A stretch of 64,000 bases of DNA, from the NCBI GenBank assembly GCA_022497145.1, contig MU385881.1, positions 1 through 64,000 of the forward strand, given 5' to 3'. Below the pieces are notes generated by a model. That model was not told the DNA's origin and searched no databases. It saw nothing but the letters and a program-made list of their open reading frames with translations. The stretch's first letter is position 1. Every line of letters starts with the position of its first letter. This DNA comes from Rostrohypoxylon terebratum. Lineage: Eukaryota > Ascomycota > Sordariomycetes > Xylariales > Hypoxylaceae. This document shows positions 12,586 through 23,752 of this stretch, piece by piece. The position numbers and the translations under genes were made by a program.

Positions 12586-13655
12586 CTAAGTCCTTTGCCG
12601 CTTATTCGCAAACCCATCCCTTCCCGAGTTCTCCCTCGCCCTCTTCCGCTCGATCTCCTCCCTCATGATGCGCTCCGCCTCGCTCATCTTCTTCGGCTGC
12701 TCGAACGCGGGCGCTTTCTTCGAGGAGCCCGCCAGCGCGTTCTTCTTTGCGGCCGCGAAGACGTTCTTCGCTTGAGGTTTGGCCGTCATCTTTAGCGAGA
12801 TGGGCGCTGCGGCAGGTTTCTCAACTGTTGGCTCCGATTCGCCTTTCTTCTCGTCGTTTGAAGGGGTCGACGCCTCGGGAGTTGATGATGACTTGTCTAC
12901 TGAAGCGCTAGGGCCTTGTTGAGCAGCAGGTTTCGCGCCGAAAGACAACTTGATCTTCTCTCCCTCCTGTCTCTTAAGCTCCCCACCTTCCGCCTTCTCC
13001 TTGTCTTCATCGTCATCATCGTTCGTTTTACTCGTAGCCTTATTCGCCCTACGGACCTGTTCCCTAATCATCATCTGTTCGCGCTCCTCGTCTCCCTTAT
13101 CCTGCATCTCCTTCCTCCGCACGGCCTCCTTCCGTCGCAATGCCTCGGGCGAGTCGTCGATCCACGCGATCAGAATCCCCTTGTCGGTCTCTTCCACCTT
13201 GCAGATACCCTCTCTCCCCAGGTACTTCGCGAAGTCCGTGAGCGAGTGCCATTTCGTCGCGTTCATGTGGATGTGTTCCTTATTCGCAACTAGCCGCTTG
13301 TTAGTAATCTCCACCCTTGCATGCACCCTTGCACGTTTTACCGTAAGACCACCAACTCACTATAATTCTGGTAAAAGTGGTTAATCAGAACCCCCTTCTC
13401 CCCGTGCGACGTCCGCAGCAGCTGCAGGAAGTCCTTGCGGAACTCGGTGCTGAATTGCTCGATGTACTTCTTCGGATCCTCGCCGACCAGCAACATCTTC
13501 CTCGTGTGCGACTCGCTCTGGGTGTGCATCTTGAACGCGTTGGCGTCGCGACATTGCTTCTCGCATATCTGGCAGTACCAGCGCAGGCGCTGCAGCCCCT
13601 TCGACTTGAGCTTGTTGCTGATGTATTTCGTCGAGCCGACTTCTGCTTTCGGCAT
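12586..13655 (-). CDS. kin17: Kin17-like zinc-finger RNA/DNA-binding protein
   Basis: Two exons, 13655-13361 and 13289-12586, 332 residues. The intron has a GTGAGT donor, a TACTAAC branch site and a CTAG acceptor, and the join gives QNYIANKEHIHMNATKW. Kin17 (Rts2 in budding yeast) is a nuclear protein linked to DNA replication and repair and to splicing. The start MPKAEVGSTKYISNK is the typical Kin17 N terminus. The C2H2 finger is WYCQICEKQCRDANAFKMH (about residues 26-44, with the second His shortly after). The conserved winged-helix region runs to about residue 165, ending in GREGICKVEETDKGILIAWI. A charged Glu/Lys-rich stretch follows, then a tail ending FANKRQRT. The C-terminal SH3-like/KOW part of animal Kin17 is absent, as is usual for fungal forms. 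Identification is firm. Confidence 0.95.
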
Positions 13656-14653
13656 TTTGGCGCTGTTTTTTTCGGATTCGAGGTTTAACTATGGGTAATT
13701 GAGTAAATGAATGGATCGCGGCCTCGGTGCAGAGAGTTCGAGGCGGTGGATTAAGGAAGTCGACAAGTTGTTGAGGAAAAGTCGATGGTTTGCGACGATG
13801 ATGGAAATGGGAATAATGTGGCGGTACGGACTACGGAGGCGCTTCAAAGATCAGGACCAGGACAATGTAAATAACTTATCGATAAGAGATACGGTCTAAT
13901 CTTGTCTTGGCAGCTGCCGCCGGCTGGTTGCGCCTGGCCGATACAGGATTCCTTCCCCTTCAAAAACCAGCGAATCAACACACAGAGTCAAGCCTCACAA
14001 TTGCCCAGGTAGGCAAATACCTTATCAGCATCCGTGGATGATTTCTAGGCGGTCAAGTGCGCTATGCGATCTTTGTCATACTTTCATCACTCATAACTGA
14101 GAGGCGAACAATAACTTCGCAAATGACCTCGTCAACCTATATTTACGAAATATATCATTGATGAAAAGGAGTTGTCAAATCCTTTCCATAACAGTACAAA
14201 CTCATCAGCATCTTATGATTTGAATTGAAGGCATACATATTCATCCTCACGAAATCGCGCAAATATCATATCACAACTTGCGGCAATGATTCCGAAAACG
14301 GCTTCCTGGCAAGTAGCTGATTCGTTTACTCATTGTTACTCTGACCTATAAGTCTATATAAAAAAGAGATCTATCGATTTGCTCGTTTTTGAAAACCCCC
14401 AGTGAATTTCTGGTTGGACAGGTTCACTAATACAACAAGGCCCTGTTATGGTATATACACTAAATAGCAGAGGATGTGGATTGGAAAGAACAGGGCGCCG
14501 AGCGCCTTGGTAGGAGTTGAACCTATGCCTCTACTTATCCACATCCTCAACATCTCTGGCTAGACTGCTGCCATTTTGCGGTCTAGCTTATTCGGCACGT
14601 CTCAGAAGTATCGGCCGATATGGTGAGGATACATTACATCTATTCGGGAAAGT
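13656..14653. other. Intergenic region with structured hairpins
   Basis: About 1 kb between the aspartokinase stop (14654) and the Kin17 start (13655); both genes are on the minus strand. It should hold the Kin17 promoter and the aspartokinase 3' UTR. The only structured element I see is the inverted repeat at 14470-14548, described separately, plus a smaller one (GCTAGAC at 14559-14565 paired with GTCTAGC at 14581-14587). No coding sequence is supported. Confidence 0.5.
14470..14548. repeat. 79-nt inverted repeat with two inner hairpins
   Basis: A perfect 12-bp stem joins GAGGATGTGGAT (14470-14481) to ATCCACATCCTC (14537-14548). Inside are two further small stems: GGCGC/GCGCC with a 3-base loop (14494-14506), and TAGG/CCTA with a 7-base loop (14511-14525). 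Read on the minus strand, that second loop and its stem give GGTTCAACTCC, which resembles a tRNA T-arm/B box, but no matching D arm, anticodon arm or 7-bp acceptor stem can be drawn. The element starts about 105 bases past the stop of the minus-strand aspartokinase gene, so it may lie in that mRNA's 3' UTR. Its role is unknown: it could be a non-coding RNA, a regulatory hairpin or chance. Confidence 0.5.
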
Positions 14654-16502
14654 CTAATCGAGAAAGGTGAATAGATTCGTGTGTAAGATGTTCATGGCGC
14701 GAGTAGCTTCTCTCGCGTCGATGACGCACGAAATGTTGATCTCACTCGCACCTAATCCTATAGTCAGTAAAGGTCATCGATATCATAAACGGCGGTACCA
14801 CATAACATACCCTGGGATATCATCTCAATGTTGACGTTATGTTCTCCCAGTGTGGAGAACATGCGCCCGGCGATACCGACCATGTTCTTCATCTCTGCAC
14901 CCACCAGGCTGAGAATCGCCATGTCCTGCAATATGCTCACGTCACCGCATTCTTCCAGTTCCGCCGTGGCTTTCTCGAAGTGGTGGATAGACGGACTGCT
15001 GGTGTGGATGGCCATAGATACGTGGACCTCGCTCGTGGAGATTAGGTCTACTGATATCCTATGACTGTTAAGGATTGAGAACACCTTGGCGAAGAATCCA
15101 TGAGAGATGGATCGCTTGTTCGAGTGGACGTTGATGACGGTGATGTTGTTCTTGATGGTGACAGCGGTGGGCCTCTTAGGATGTTTTCGCAAAGACGCGT
15201 CGGACGGTCTGGATCTCTTGATCTGTCGTGTGGGCGAATATACCGGGTCCGGGACCACGGTGGTACCGTTGCCGCGGGGGTTGTTCACGTTCTTGATGCG
15301 GATAGGTATCGGAGGATCGGCCTTGATGACCTGATCCATAGTCAGGTGGTGGATAACTTCGGATCCATAGAAGGTAAGTTCCGCCGCCTCGGATGGTGTG
15401 ATGGAGGCTAACAATCTTGCTGTGGGGACCTTGGTGGGATCTGCCGTGAAGATGCCATCCACCTCTTTCCATATCTGCAATTCTTGAGCCTTCAGTCCGA
15501 CCGCGACCAATGCCGCGCATAAGTCGGTGTATCCTCGACCTATGTCTCCGTCCATAAGACTGCCTGGGACGTTGCCGAAGAAGCCAGTGACAACGGGCAC
15601 TCTGTCGCTGCATGCCTGTATCCTTTTTCGGAAGATGGCTGCAGCCTCTTTGTAGAAAACCGGATTTAATCGGTCGGAGCTGTCATAATGCATAACATCA
15701 GACATGTCCACATACTCAGCGTCAACATTCTAAAAATTTTGTTAGCCATGTACGTCAGATTTTTTTGCCCCAGTGAACAACAAACCCTGTCTCTCAGCAA
15801 GTAAGCCATGAATCTACAGCTCAACTTCTCGCCAAAGCTGACCACCCGGTCTTTGGATCTAGCGTTGACTTCTAAGTTAAATCGCTTGGCGGCGATGATG
15901 TAATCTATCAATTCCTGGCAGTCATTTTTGATGTCTGATGTGACAGCTTCTTGTAAGTCGGGGTTCTTGACGAAGTTCTGTACTGCTAAAATGTGTTCAT
16001 TGCAGATATCTTGTATGACGAGCTTAGCTGCATCAACGAACTCATTCTGAGTGACATCGTTATTTGTGGCTGCCGATACGGCACGTAGATGTTTGTACAC
16101 CTCCAACAAACTGAACAAGCGTACCGAATTAGATCAATTGGGTCAATTGTGAATAGATACTGATATAGGGGCTCCGTGACTCACCGACTGGTGGTACCAG
16201 ATACTTTCTTCCCAGAGCTTCTTGCTGAGCAGACAACGGCGATTTTGTTGGAGCTCAAACTTGCACTTATCGTGAAGAGTCAGTATAATGTCACAGTAAA
16301 ACTCAATGGCATCTTCATACCGAACAATGTCTTCTGCGATCTATGTCCAAGCCGGATGAGGTCAGCCGTACTAGAACGACGAATAAAGGAACAGAGAGAG
16401 ACAAACCGAATCGGGAAACTTCCCAACACTTGTACCCCCAAACTTTTGAACAACCCAGCCTTCACTGCTGGTGTTGCCTCGAAGTATGGCGTCCAAAGCC
16501 AT
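14654..16502 (-). CDS. HOM3: Aspartokinase
   Basis: Six exons: 16502-16407, 16340-16321 (only 20 nt), 16253-16185, 16110-15786, 15729-14811 and 14751-14654; 508 residues with every phase consistent. Aspartokinase phosphorylates aspartate, the first step to threonine, methionine and homoserine; fungal enzymes are feedback-inhibited by threonine. The N terminus MALDAILRGNTSSEGWVVQ leads into the kinase signature KFGGTSVGKF (residues 20-29). Other landmarks are VCSARSSGKK, SFGEKLSCRFMAYLL and GFFGNVPGSLMDGDIGRGYTD of the amino-acid kinase fold. Two ACT domains occupy the C-terminal third (ITVINVHSNKRSISHGF and SLVGAEMKNMVGIAGRMFSTL). The length matches fungal Hom3-type monofunctional enzymes; there is no fused homoserine dehydrogenase. 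The first three short exons are easily missed by automatic gene callers. Identification is firm. Confidence 0.95.
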
Positions 16503-17951
16503 GAGAAGAAGATGAGCAAACTCCTTGCTCCCGGGTGTTGAGACCCCTCCGGTACGACGTCACAACCGTTGGTAAAAAGAAGTTTAGCGATGGTGGGGCA
16601 GACGAACAAGTCTTGTCGTTGGAAGGGGGGACAATATGAACGATGCAGAATAATAAAAGAATGCTTGACAAGGGAAAAAAATGAATTGAAAACGGGTCTC
16701 GGTTTATGAAGCTTCACGATCAATTCTTTCTGCTCTTGGAGTGTTGAAATAAAATAAATGATTGAATTGGCGTTCATTCGTCAGAGCGTGCCCCGAATCG
16801 GAGGTTCCGTAACTGGTATCGACTGGAAAAAACCGTCTGGTCTGCTATGGTACTATATGCTACTAGGTGCATAGCCTATGCGCATCCAGCCACAAAAATT
16901 TTAATGGAGCAATCGAGATTTCGCACCGTGTTGGCGGATGAAATAGCATATAATTCTGATATCACGTGACGTAAATAACACTGTACGAATCGAGTCGTCG
17001 CATGTAAAAGCGGTCCAATTTAATATGGATAGTACCTAGCGTAGCGGCTTCTAGGGGTCTCACTAAGCTCAGTAAGCTTCAGGGCTTCCAAGGTTGCTTT
17101 TAACCTTGCTGAGCTAATGAGTTTAGCATCCATGAACTTGGCAGATTGGGAACCTTAACTCTATAACTATAATTAAGACACCGACGTCACCTCAAGTGCT
17201 ATTATTATATATAAGAATATCATAGTCGTCTTATTGTTATTTTGAGAAAACCTGACTGCAGCTTCGTTGACGTTGTTACAAAGTACTATGGTGAGAATTT
17301 ATGTGAATCTTCTCAACACTTAGCAGATAAGGCATAGTATAGCAGAGATGATCACAAAGAGCGATTTGATCAAAATTCATAACAACCTCTCGCTTTTATT
17401 CAGTACAATTACTGCTTCTGCTTTGCCCTGAGCATATTAGTTAAGATAAATGATATGTACATGAAGTGGATGAGATGTACACAAAAACCACAGCCCAATG
17501 GGCAAAGCAGAAAACAAAGCGAAGGAAGTATCAGGCATTACTCCCCTACCCAACCGAAAGGTAATAAGTATAAGAAAGTTGGGGGAATCTTCGCGGTATA
17601 TCAACACGCTGACTCCTCACACCCAATTCCCCTGATACAATAGCCCCAAAACGATCAAACTCCAACCACCACCTTTTCCTCACCCAATATGCTTTACCTG
17701 CCTATCCATGCCCAGATTATACAGCTCATACGCGAGCCAACCCGAATCTTCCTAGCTGATCTGTTGGTCATATTAATCGTGCATCGCGTTATCATTAGCT
17801 ATCCATTTGCTCTGGCCGTTTACCCCAAGCCAAACGATCGAATATTCCGTCCGAGACGCCGCCTATTATTAGTGGGTATATTGTAAACCCCGGGAAAGCT
17901 TGAGATTGTTTCATAGTACATATAGTACGTTGATTTGGTGAGCATGACCGA
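16503..17951. other. Intergenic, no gene supported
   Basis: About 1.45 kb between the RFX stop and the aspartokinase start. It should carry the aspartokinase promoter. A CACGTGACGTAA string at 16963-16974, about 460 bases upstream of the aspartokinase ATG, combines an E-box with an ATF/Cpc1-like half site, but single matches of this length are weak evidence. A small stem (CAAGGTT and AACCTTG around 17090-17110) is visible. Short plus-strand frames at 17455-17643 and 17689-17886 are not recognisable as proteins. Confidence 0.5.
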
Positions 17952-20411
17952 TTACAAAGTCTGCTCCGGGCCAGGGGATGGTTGTCCGTGGCCGTCGGCG
18001 TGGGGGAAATCAAATTTTCCCATTGGAAAGTCTTCCTCGGGCGTCCTAATTCCGATTCCGCTGTCATCAGGATTTACAGGTTCATGTAGGGAATCTTGGC
18101 CGTTGACGTCGAACGACTGAGGAAACGGCGCATGATCCGGCTGAGTCTGTGCGGTGTGAGACACGTTGAAATTACCACCCCCGTTGCTCATGCCGGAGCT
18201 TCCTTGATGTATGCCGTTATGGTATCCTGATTGCTTGGGAACATCGGCTACGGGCGACGAAGAATTCTTTGACGTCATAAAACCACCGTACTCTGCAAGA
18301 AAAGAGATCCACTCATCAATCCAGCACTTGGTGACCCACCACGCCCCAAAGCTGCTGCCTTGAGCCACGGTGAGATCACGCATGACCTCCGTTCCGACAC
18401 GTTGAACGCACCAGACAATATCAGCGGCCGTGGCATAAGGGAATCTACCGGGAAGTGACTTCAGAAACGCAGACCACCGATCCAGTATACCCCCTTCGTT
18501 GGGCTTGGCAGGCTCCGACGGCTGTGGGACCTGACCCTTGTTCTGTGCGACGTCGCCGTAGAGAGTGAGACACTCCACATCCCATTGAACGTTGACAGGG
18601 TCGATCAAATCTCGAATCTCTTCAAGCAGAACCTTCACCACATCATCCATGGCGCGAGTCGGCACGCACTCCGCAACCTTGCGAAGTCTGACCATCGTGA
18701 TCCAGTCGGTATACATGAGGTCCCGGTTATCAGAATTTGCAAGCATGCTGGCGGCAGCATGCGCAGTAAGATTCACTCGCAGAGTTCGATCGATCAGAGC
18801 AGCAAAAATCGTAGCAGGCGCTTCCTTGGCCCGAATCACGTGGATTGGCTGGCCCTGATACGCATTGCGAATATGCGTGACCAATCGCTCCGAGATGCTT
18901 CTCAAAGCGTCGAGGACCTGCTTGGGAATAACCTGCAGTGTTAGGACAGAGATAATTTGCATCATTCGCTGGTAGAGCATAAAGTCACACTCCTCGATCC
19001 ATGGTGCAATGTTAGGGTCAGAGAACAACTTCTGTACAGGCATCGTAAGTGTTCCTTGGAAAGACGTGTACAAGTGGAAAAAGGTCTTGTCTTTGCAGTA
19101 GCGTATACACTCGATGAGGGAGGTGCAATGTGACCGATACAAGGCTGTCAGAGACTGAGCCGCATCCGGATCTGTTCCTGGGGGCAGGAAGTCGTCGATT
19201 CTGGGCAGCGTGATTGTAGCAATAGAAGGCTCGTCCGCGGAAGAGATGAATGCTAAGCGAAGTTTCGTTTTAGAGTTAGCCGTTTGTAGTTGACTGAGAT
19301 CAGTCACGTCCGGTTGGTGATAGAGACTGTGAGAGGTAGACGTTCCAGCTATAGTAAGTCTGCTCGTTTGGCCTTGGGCATCGGAGTGATGCGCATTGGT
19401 GGGGGATGGGAGAGCTGGCTGTCCAGCATTCGGGGCGGGAGATTGCGACGTAGCAGCATTGAAAGTCTGCGTGAACGAGTCTGGGAAGTTTATTTGAGGT
19501 TGGAGAGACGGAGAACCAAGCTCGGGTTGGTTGTCGACCAGAGAGAAGTTGACGTAATGATACTTGGACTCTCCTCGAACTCCTAGTCTGCGCGTCTTCA
19601 GTCCCGGGAACAGAACACGGACAAGCTTGCCAAAGCTTGCAGGATTCAGGATCGTTATTCTTTCTGTGCCACATCTAGTAGCATAGTGGGCATAGACGCG
19701 TCCTCGAGGGACAGAGCCTTTGCCCTTGGCGCAAACTTGACTGATCCTGTAATGATAGCGAGTTAGTGTTATCCTGCGAATTTCCACCGCTTATGCCCTG
19801 CTAGATATAACTCACCATAGCATGGCGAAGATTTGTCGTGCCCGTTCGGAGTTAGGCCCACGTTCATTACCGTGCAACTCCATAGCAACCTCCTGAAGGG
19901 AGCGGTGCTTGTTCGCCTGAAACAGCTGCCGCATTTCCAGTTCATTGTTAGCACTAGTCCTCGTGCCTCCTCGAGGACCGAGGGAAGCCTGGAAAGAAGC
20001 AGCTACACTGTCGGCATCGTCGCCTCCCTCTTCGCGTTCCATCATCTGACTATCACCGTCGGTGAAGCTAGCATTTGCGCCAAATGCCTCGGCAGTTACA
20101 GGGTTTTGTGGATTGTGCTGTTGGGGATGTGACATAGAAGATCCGATTGTCGAATGTATGGCCGAATTGTTCGGAAAGGATTGTGCCTGCATTTGAGATG
20201 CGGGCCTAAGCATCATATCACCGTTAGACATTTGTTGTTGTACGGCAACGTTCTCGTCGGGGAGGCCAGCGTTAGATGCCATCCATTGTTCGGAGAGGGT
20301 CATGCGGGGACCGAGATGCGACTGAGGGTCGAGATTAGGCTGAGTAGAGATGCTGTGAATAGATGTTGTAGAAGCCCTAGACTGGGTTCTACGGCGTTGA
20401 TGGAGTGCCAT
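17952..20411 (-). CDS. RFX-family transcription factor
   Basis: Two exons, 20411-19816 and 19746-17952, 796 residues. The intron (GTGAGT donor, CTAAC branch, CAG acceptor) splits the DNA-binding domain exactly at a Trp codon. The RFX winged-helix DNA-binding domain spans about residues 163-265. It begins LFQANKHRSLQEVAMELHG and ends with the family hallmark LGVRGESKYHYVNF. The rest is a Ser/Gln-rich N terminus, the helical extended RFX regions in the middle and a disordered C terminus ending GPEQTL. Family members bind X-box sites: Crt1 in budding yeast represses ribonucleotide-reductase genes, and CPCR1 in Acremonium regulates beta-lactam genes. This is probably the single RFX orthologue of the fungus. 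Its targets here are unknown, and the region upstream of its start is damaged by an assembly gap. Confidence 0.93.
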
Positions 20412-20484
20412 TGTGGCCTCTAAACCTAAGTCTACCGTGGCGATTAGGATGAGAAAAAGGATGACATAAAATAAGAAAGAAAAT

Positions 20485-20718
20485 GGGGGGGGGGGGGGGG
20501 GGGGAAAAAAAAAAAAATATATAGGAAAAAATATTTTTAAAAAATGCGAAAAAAAAAAAATTTATTTATATTTAAAAAAAACAAACGCGCCGGGGTGGTT
20601 TGGGGTTGGNNNNNNNNNNCCAAACCCCCATACAACCCCCCCCCCCCCCCCACCCCCCCCACACAACCCCCCCCCCCCCCCCCCCACCAACCCCCCCCCC
20701 CCCCCCCCCCCCCAACCC

Positions 20719-20762
<44 letters not shown>
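20485..20762. repeat. Poly-G/poly-C low-complexity tract around gap
   Basis: A run of 20 G at 20485-20504, poly-A/T-rich text to about 20580, ten N at 20610-20619, then nearly uninterrupted C with occasional A to 20762. Automatic translation of this gives proline-rich or glycine-rich frames that are not real genes. The composition is far from anything else in the window and is best read as low-quality consensus at contig ends. Confidence 0.85.
20610..20619. other. Assembly gap (10 N)
   Basis: Ten undetermined bases. A gap of exactly 10 is a scaffolder placeholder rather than a measured size. The text on the left (about 20505-20609) is a corrupted copy of the text on the right (about 20764-20873), so the two sides probably overlap and should have been merged. 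Confidence 0.95.
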
Positions 20763-20765
<3 letters not shown>

Positions 20766-22969
20766 CAAAAAAAATATATATAGGATATAATAGTTGTAAA
20801 CAATGCGAAGAACAATCAATTGATTGATATGTCTAAGAATCCATCGCGCCGGGTAGGTTTGGGGATAGGTTTGAGGGTAGTCGTGATGAGATGAGATGAC
20901 ATACCGGCTTCCATAGTTGAGGGTAATAGCGTAATAGCCTTGTTTACCCCCGAAAGAGGTGGTGTGCGACCACAGATAAACAAGCGAACAATTGCCAATC
21001 AGCAAAGGAACAAGGTGCGCGACAGGCGGATCAAGAATAGAAGGTGAGAATCAATTAAGACAACAGGTAAGTCTTCACTTAGTGCATGCATTGAAAGTGG
21101 GCGCTTGACTTTGCATGAGCCGTGAAGCGAAATCGTCAGGACAGTTGAAGATTTGTGAGGATGAAATTGAGAGACCAAACAACAAGAAAGTTCTCGTCGG
21201 GGCAACCGTGGATCTGCTTACAGGTTGGATGGTTGGAAGCGGGAAAAATGGACCGAGCGGAATTTGTTTAGCTATTATTATTATTATTACTACTACTACT
21301 ACTAGCCTACTTGCCTACTAGCCTCCACTAGCCTACCTCCACTAGGTAGTAGTAAAACTTTCCTCGAGGGTTGCGAGTGACGGGTGTGGCTGGTTAGCTT
21401 TTGTCAACTAGATCCCCACCTTATCCCTAATCCAGTTAACCCGAGTGGCTAAAGGCACGCTACCGAGGATCAGAATAAAAACATAGAATCACGTGATGCA
21501 TATTCAGCAGGCAAAATACTACTATTACCTAGTACTAATCTAGTACTACTACCTAGATGTGCAGACGTTGTTTTGTGCCAATTCAATCCAATCCATTCAA
21601 TTGGCTGTTGAATGTTCCTTCTCTACAACATCACACCTACCGTTCAGCACATGTGTACTCTCCACTATTGAATCATCATTACCTACGTTTTATGTACCGT
21701 TGTACAGATAGCTATCTCTTTTTACCTGCCCGTCTATTCAATTTCTCGCATGGCCGTTGGATTCGTATGTATCTTCACGTACCTGCTGCAGCTGAACTTT
21801 GTTGAGTATAAATTTTCAGCATCTTCAGTACCTAGTAGCAGTAGTACTAGGTACACACCAGACTGCATAATCGATATGTAGATGCCCTCTGTCTTCTACC
21901 AAGATACTCCCCGTCTGCCCGTCTGATGAACACAAAATCATATCGACAACAATGAATCCATTTATCGTACTTCGGAACATTTATTATTGATATGAGACAC
22001 CACATATGTCATATGTAGACGCTATGCTCGAGGAGTATAGTACTATGTGGGTAGCTTATGTAGGTACATACATCGTAGCTCCGAATACATTGTGTTTATA
22101 GGTACATACCTACATATATGTATGTAGTATGTACATGTATGTATGTATGTAATGTGGACGGTGTAACACATAGGCATAGGGACAGAAGGAATCCTCCAAT
22201 GAATAATGAATGAGCTCATTGCCATGGATAGTAGTCGTGGCTCGCCTTCCGCCTTCCGTCATTCCTACTACTACCCACTACGTAGCTCAAGCGCTGGATT
22301 TAACTCCCCCTTCCCATAATCCGATTTCCGATTTCCTTCAATACCTGCACTCATCGTTGCTAATCTACTAATCTTGTTCTTTAAAAAATCCAACATACCT
22401 ACATTTCCCAGCCTGTTTCTCACAGCCAAGAGCTACACCTTGTTCCCAAATTTGACACCTTAAGGCTTAGGTAGGCAATCGCCTGGTTATAATCCGCTTA
22501 TACTACTGGGTATTTTTGGTCGTCAATATCAAACATTGCGCAATTGTAAGTAGGTACCTACGCAAATACTTCAAATGACTAAATAACCAAAATATCCAAA
22601 CAAGATCCCCCTTTCCCTTTCCCACATACCAAGCAACAATACCCAAACCCTTGGGATTCTTCTTCCATCCATTCTCGCGGCTCCTAAAGTCCGGCCGACC
22701 CCGATCCACCTAAGTTTAGTACTGTGCTTAGGTGCTTAGGTGGTCGTTCAAGTCCCATTCCTACGTGTACATATTTAGCAAGGTGGCTTTTTAACTAACC
22801 CTAAATTCTACCACAGCTTCGCTTTGACATCAGCAACTTCGTCCCCCCCCGCCTCTGCGCAACCATATCCGTCTTTGTCGACATTTCGAGAGAGAATAAT
22901 AGAAAACCCAATTCTCCCACCCTTTTTTTTTCTAGTTCTCCTAGTCTCTACCGATAGCTAGCAGCAAAT

Positions 22970-23752
22970 ATGTCTGCGCAAGATCGTGTCCAGCACTATG
23001 TCGCTCAGCTCGACCGCGAGGTATGCTGCACCATACAGTTTTTCCCCAGCCTTCCGGTTAAAATCGACTCCGGATTATGTCGCATCCTCTGGAAGGCTGA
23101 AGACCCTTGACTAACGATAATCGTATAGCTCTCCAAATACCCTGCCCTCAACAACATCGAGAAGCAGACTTCCGTCCCCAAGGTTTACGCTGTCATTGGC
23201 GTCGTTACTCTCTACTTCTTCTTTATCGTCTTTAACCTTGGTGGTCAGCTCTTGACCAATTTTGCCGGTTTCGTGATCCCTGGATACTACTCCCTGGCCG
23301 CTCTATTCAGTGCTGGCAAGGCAGACGATACTCAATGGTTGACGGTATGTTTGCACTATCGGCCTTGCCTAGATATGTATTCTGTTGCTAACTACTTTTA
23401 GTACTGGGTTGTGTTTGCCTTCTTCTCGTAAGCGAGCAACTGCCGACCTTCCGCGAGTTCATATCGCTAACTAAATCACAGCGTCCTTGAGAGCGCTCTA
23501 AGCGTTGTCTACTGGTTCCCCTTTTACTACACCTTCAAGTTCATCTTCCTTCTTTGGCTCTCGCTCCCCGTGTTCAAGTACGTGGCTAATCGCTCCCCAT
23601 GTTCTTGATCGAAAGCTAACGGAGAATGTAGCGGCTCCCAATTCATCTTCCGATCCTTCCTCCAGCCAGCACTCAGCCGATACTTTACTGAATCTGGCTC
23701 GACTGCTGCCGGCCTTCGCGCCAAGGCCGACTCATTCGGCAAGGACCAGTAA
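22970..23752 (+). CDS. YOP1: ER membrane-shaping protein Yop1 (DP1/REEP family)
   Basis: Five exons: 22970-23020, 23129-23344, 23402-23427, 23482-23577 and 23632-23752; 169 residues, the usual length for Yop1. Yop1 works with reticulons to bend ER tubules. The start MSAQDRVQHYVAQLDRE and the TB2/DP1/HVA22 core are present. Two long hydrophobic hairpins can be seen: one at about residues 32-75 (YAVIGVVTLYFFFIVF, then GFVIPGYYSLAALFSAG), and one at about 86-130 (YWVVFAFFSVLESAL, then WFPFYYTFKFIFLLWLSLPVF). The C-terminal amphipathic region includes FRSFLQPALSRYF. All splice sites are GT-AG with joining phases. The high intron density for a short gene is normal for this family in Pezizomycotina. 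Identification is firm. Confidence 0.96.

Larger units (their letters stand above)
20412..22969. other. Intergenic with assembly gap; no gene supported
   Basis: About 2.56 kb between the divergent RFX and Yop1 genes, so both promoters should lie here. The part at 20485-20762 is homopolymer junk around a run of N and should not be trusted. The rest has short repeats: alternating ATT and ACT triplets near 21272-21303, TAGCCTAC-type words to about 21350, and TACATACCTACATATATGTATG near 22085-22150. A palindromic E-box TCACGTGA sits at 21489-21496. No coding sequence is recognisable. Confidence 0.55.

Noticed and set aside
14490..14600. Possible minus-strand tRNA
   Set aside because: A B-box-like GGTTCAACTCC and a TGGCAGCAGT A-box-like string exist, but no 7-bp acceptor stem, D arm and anticodon arm can be drawn together.
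16963..16974. CACGTGACGTAA as a Cpc1/E-box control site for aspartokinase, and TCACGTGA at 21489-21496 as a Cbf1 site
   Set aside because: Single short matches in several kilobases of intergenic DNA are expected by chance; no conservation data.
20537..20815. Proline-rich and glycine-rich open frames around the N-run
   Set aside because: Translation of homopolymer G/C tracts and N bases at an assembly gap; not genes. A real G-quadruplex tract cannot be claimed either because the bases are unreliable.
22218..22227. ATTGCCATGG as an RFX X-box half site suggesting autoregulation
   Set aside because: Only half the motif is present and it lies 1.8 kb from the RFX start and nearer Yop1.
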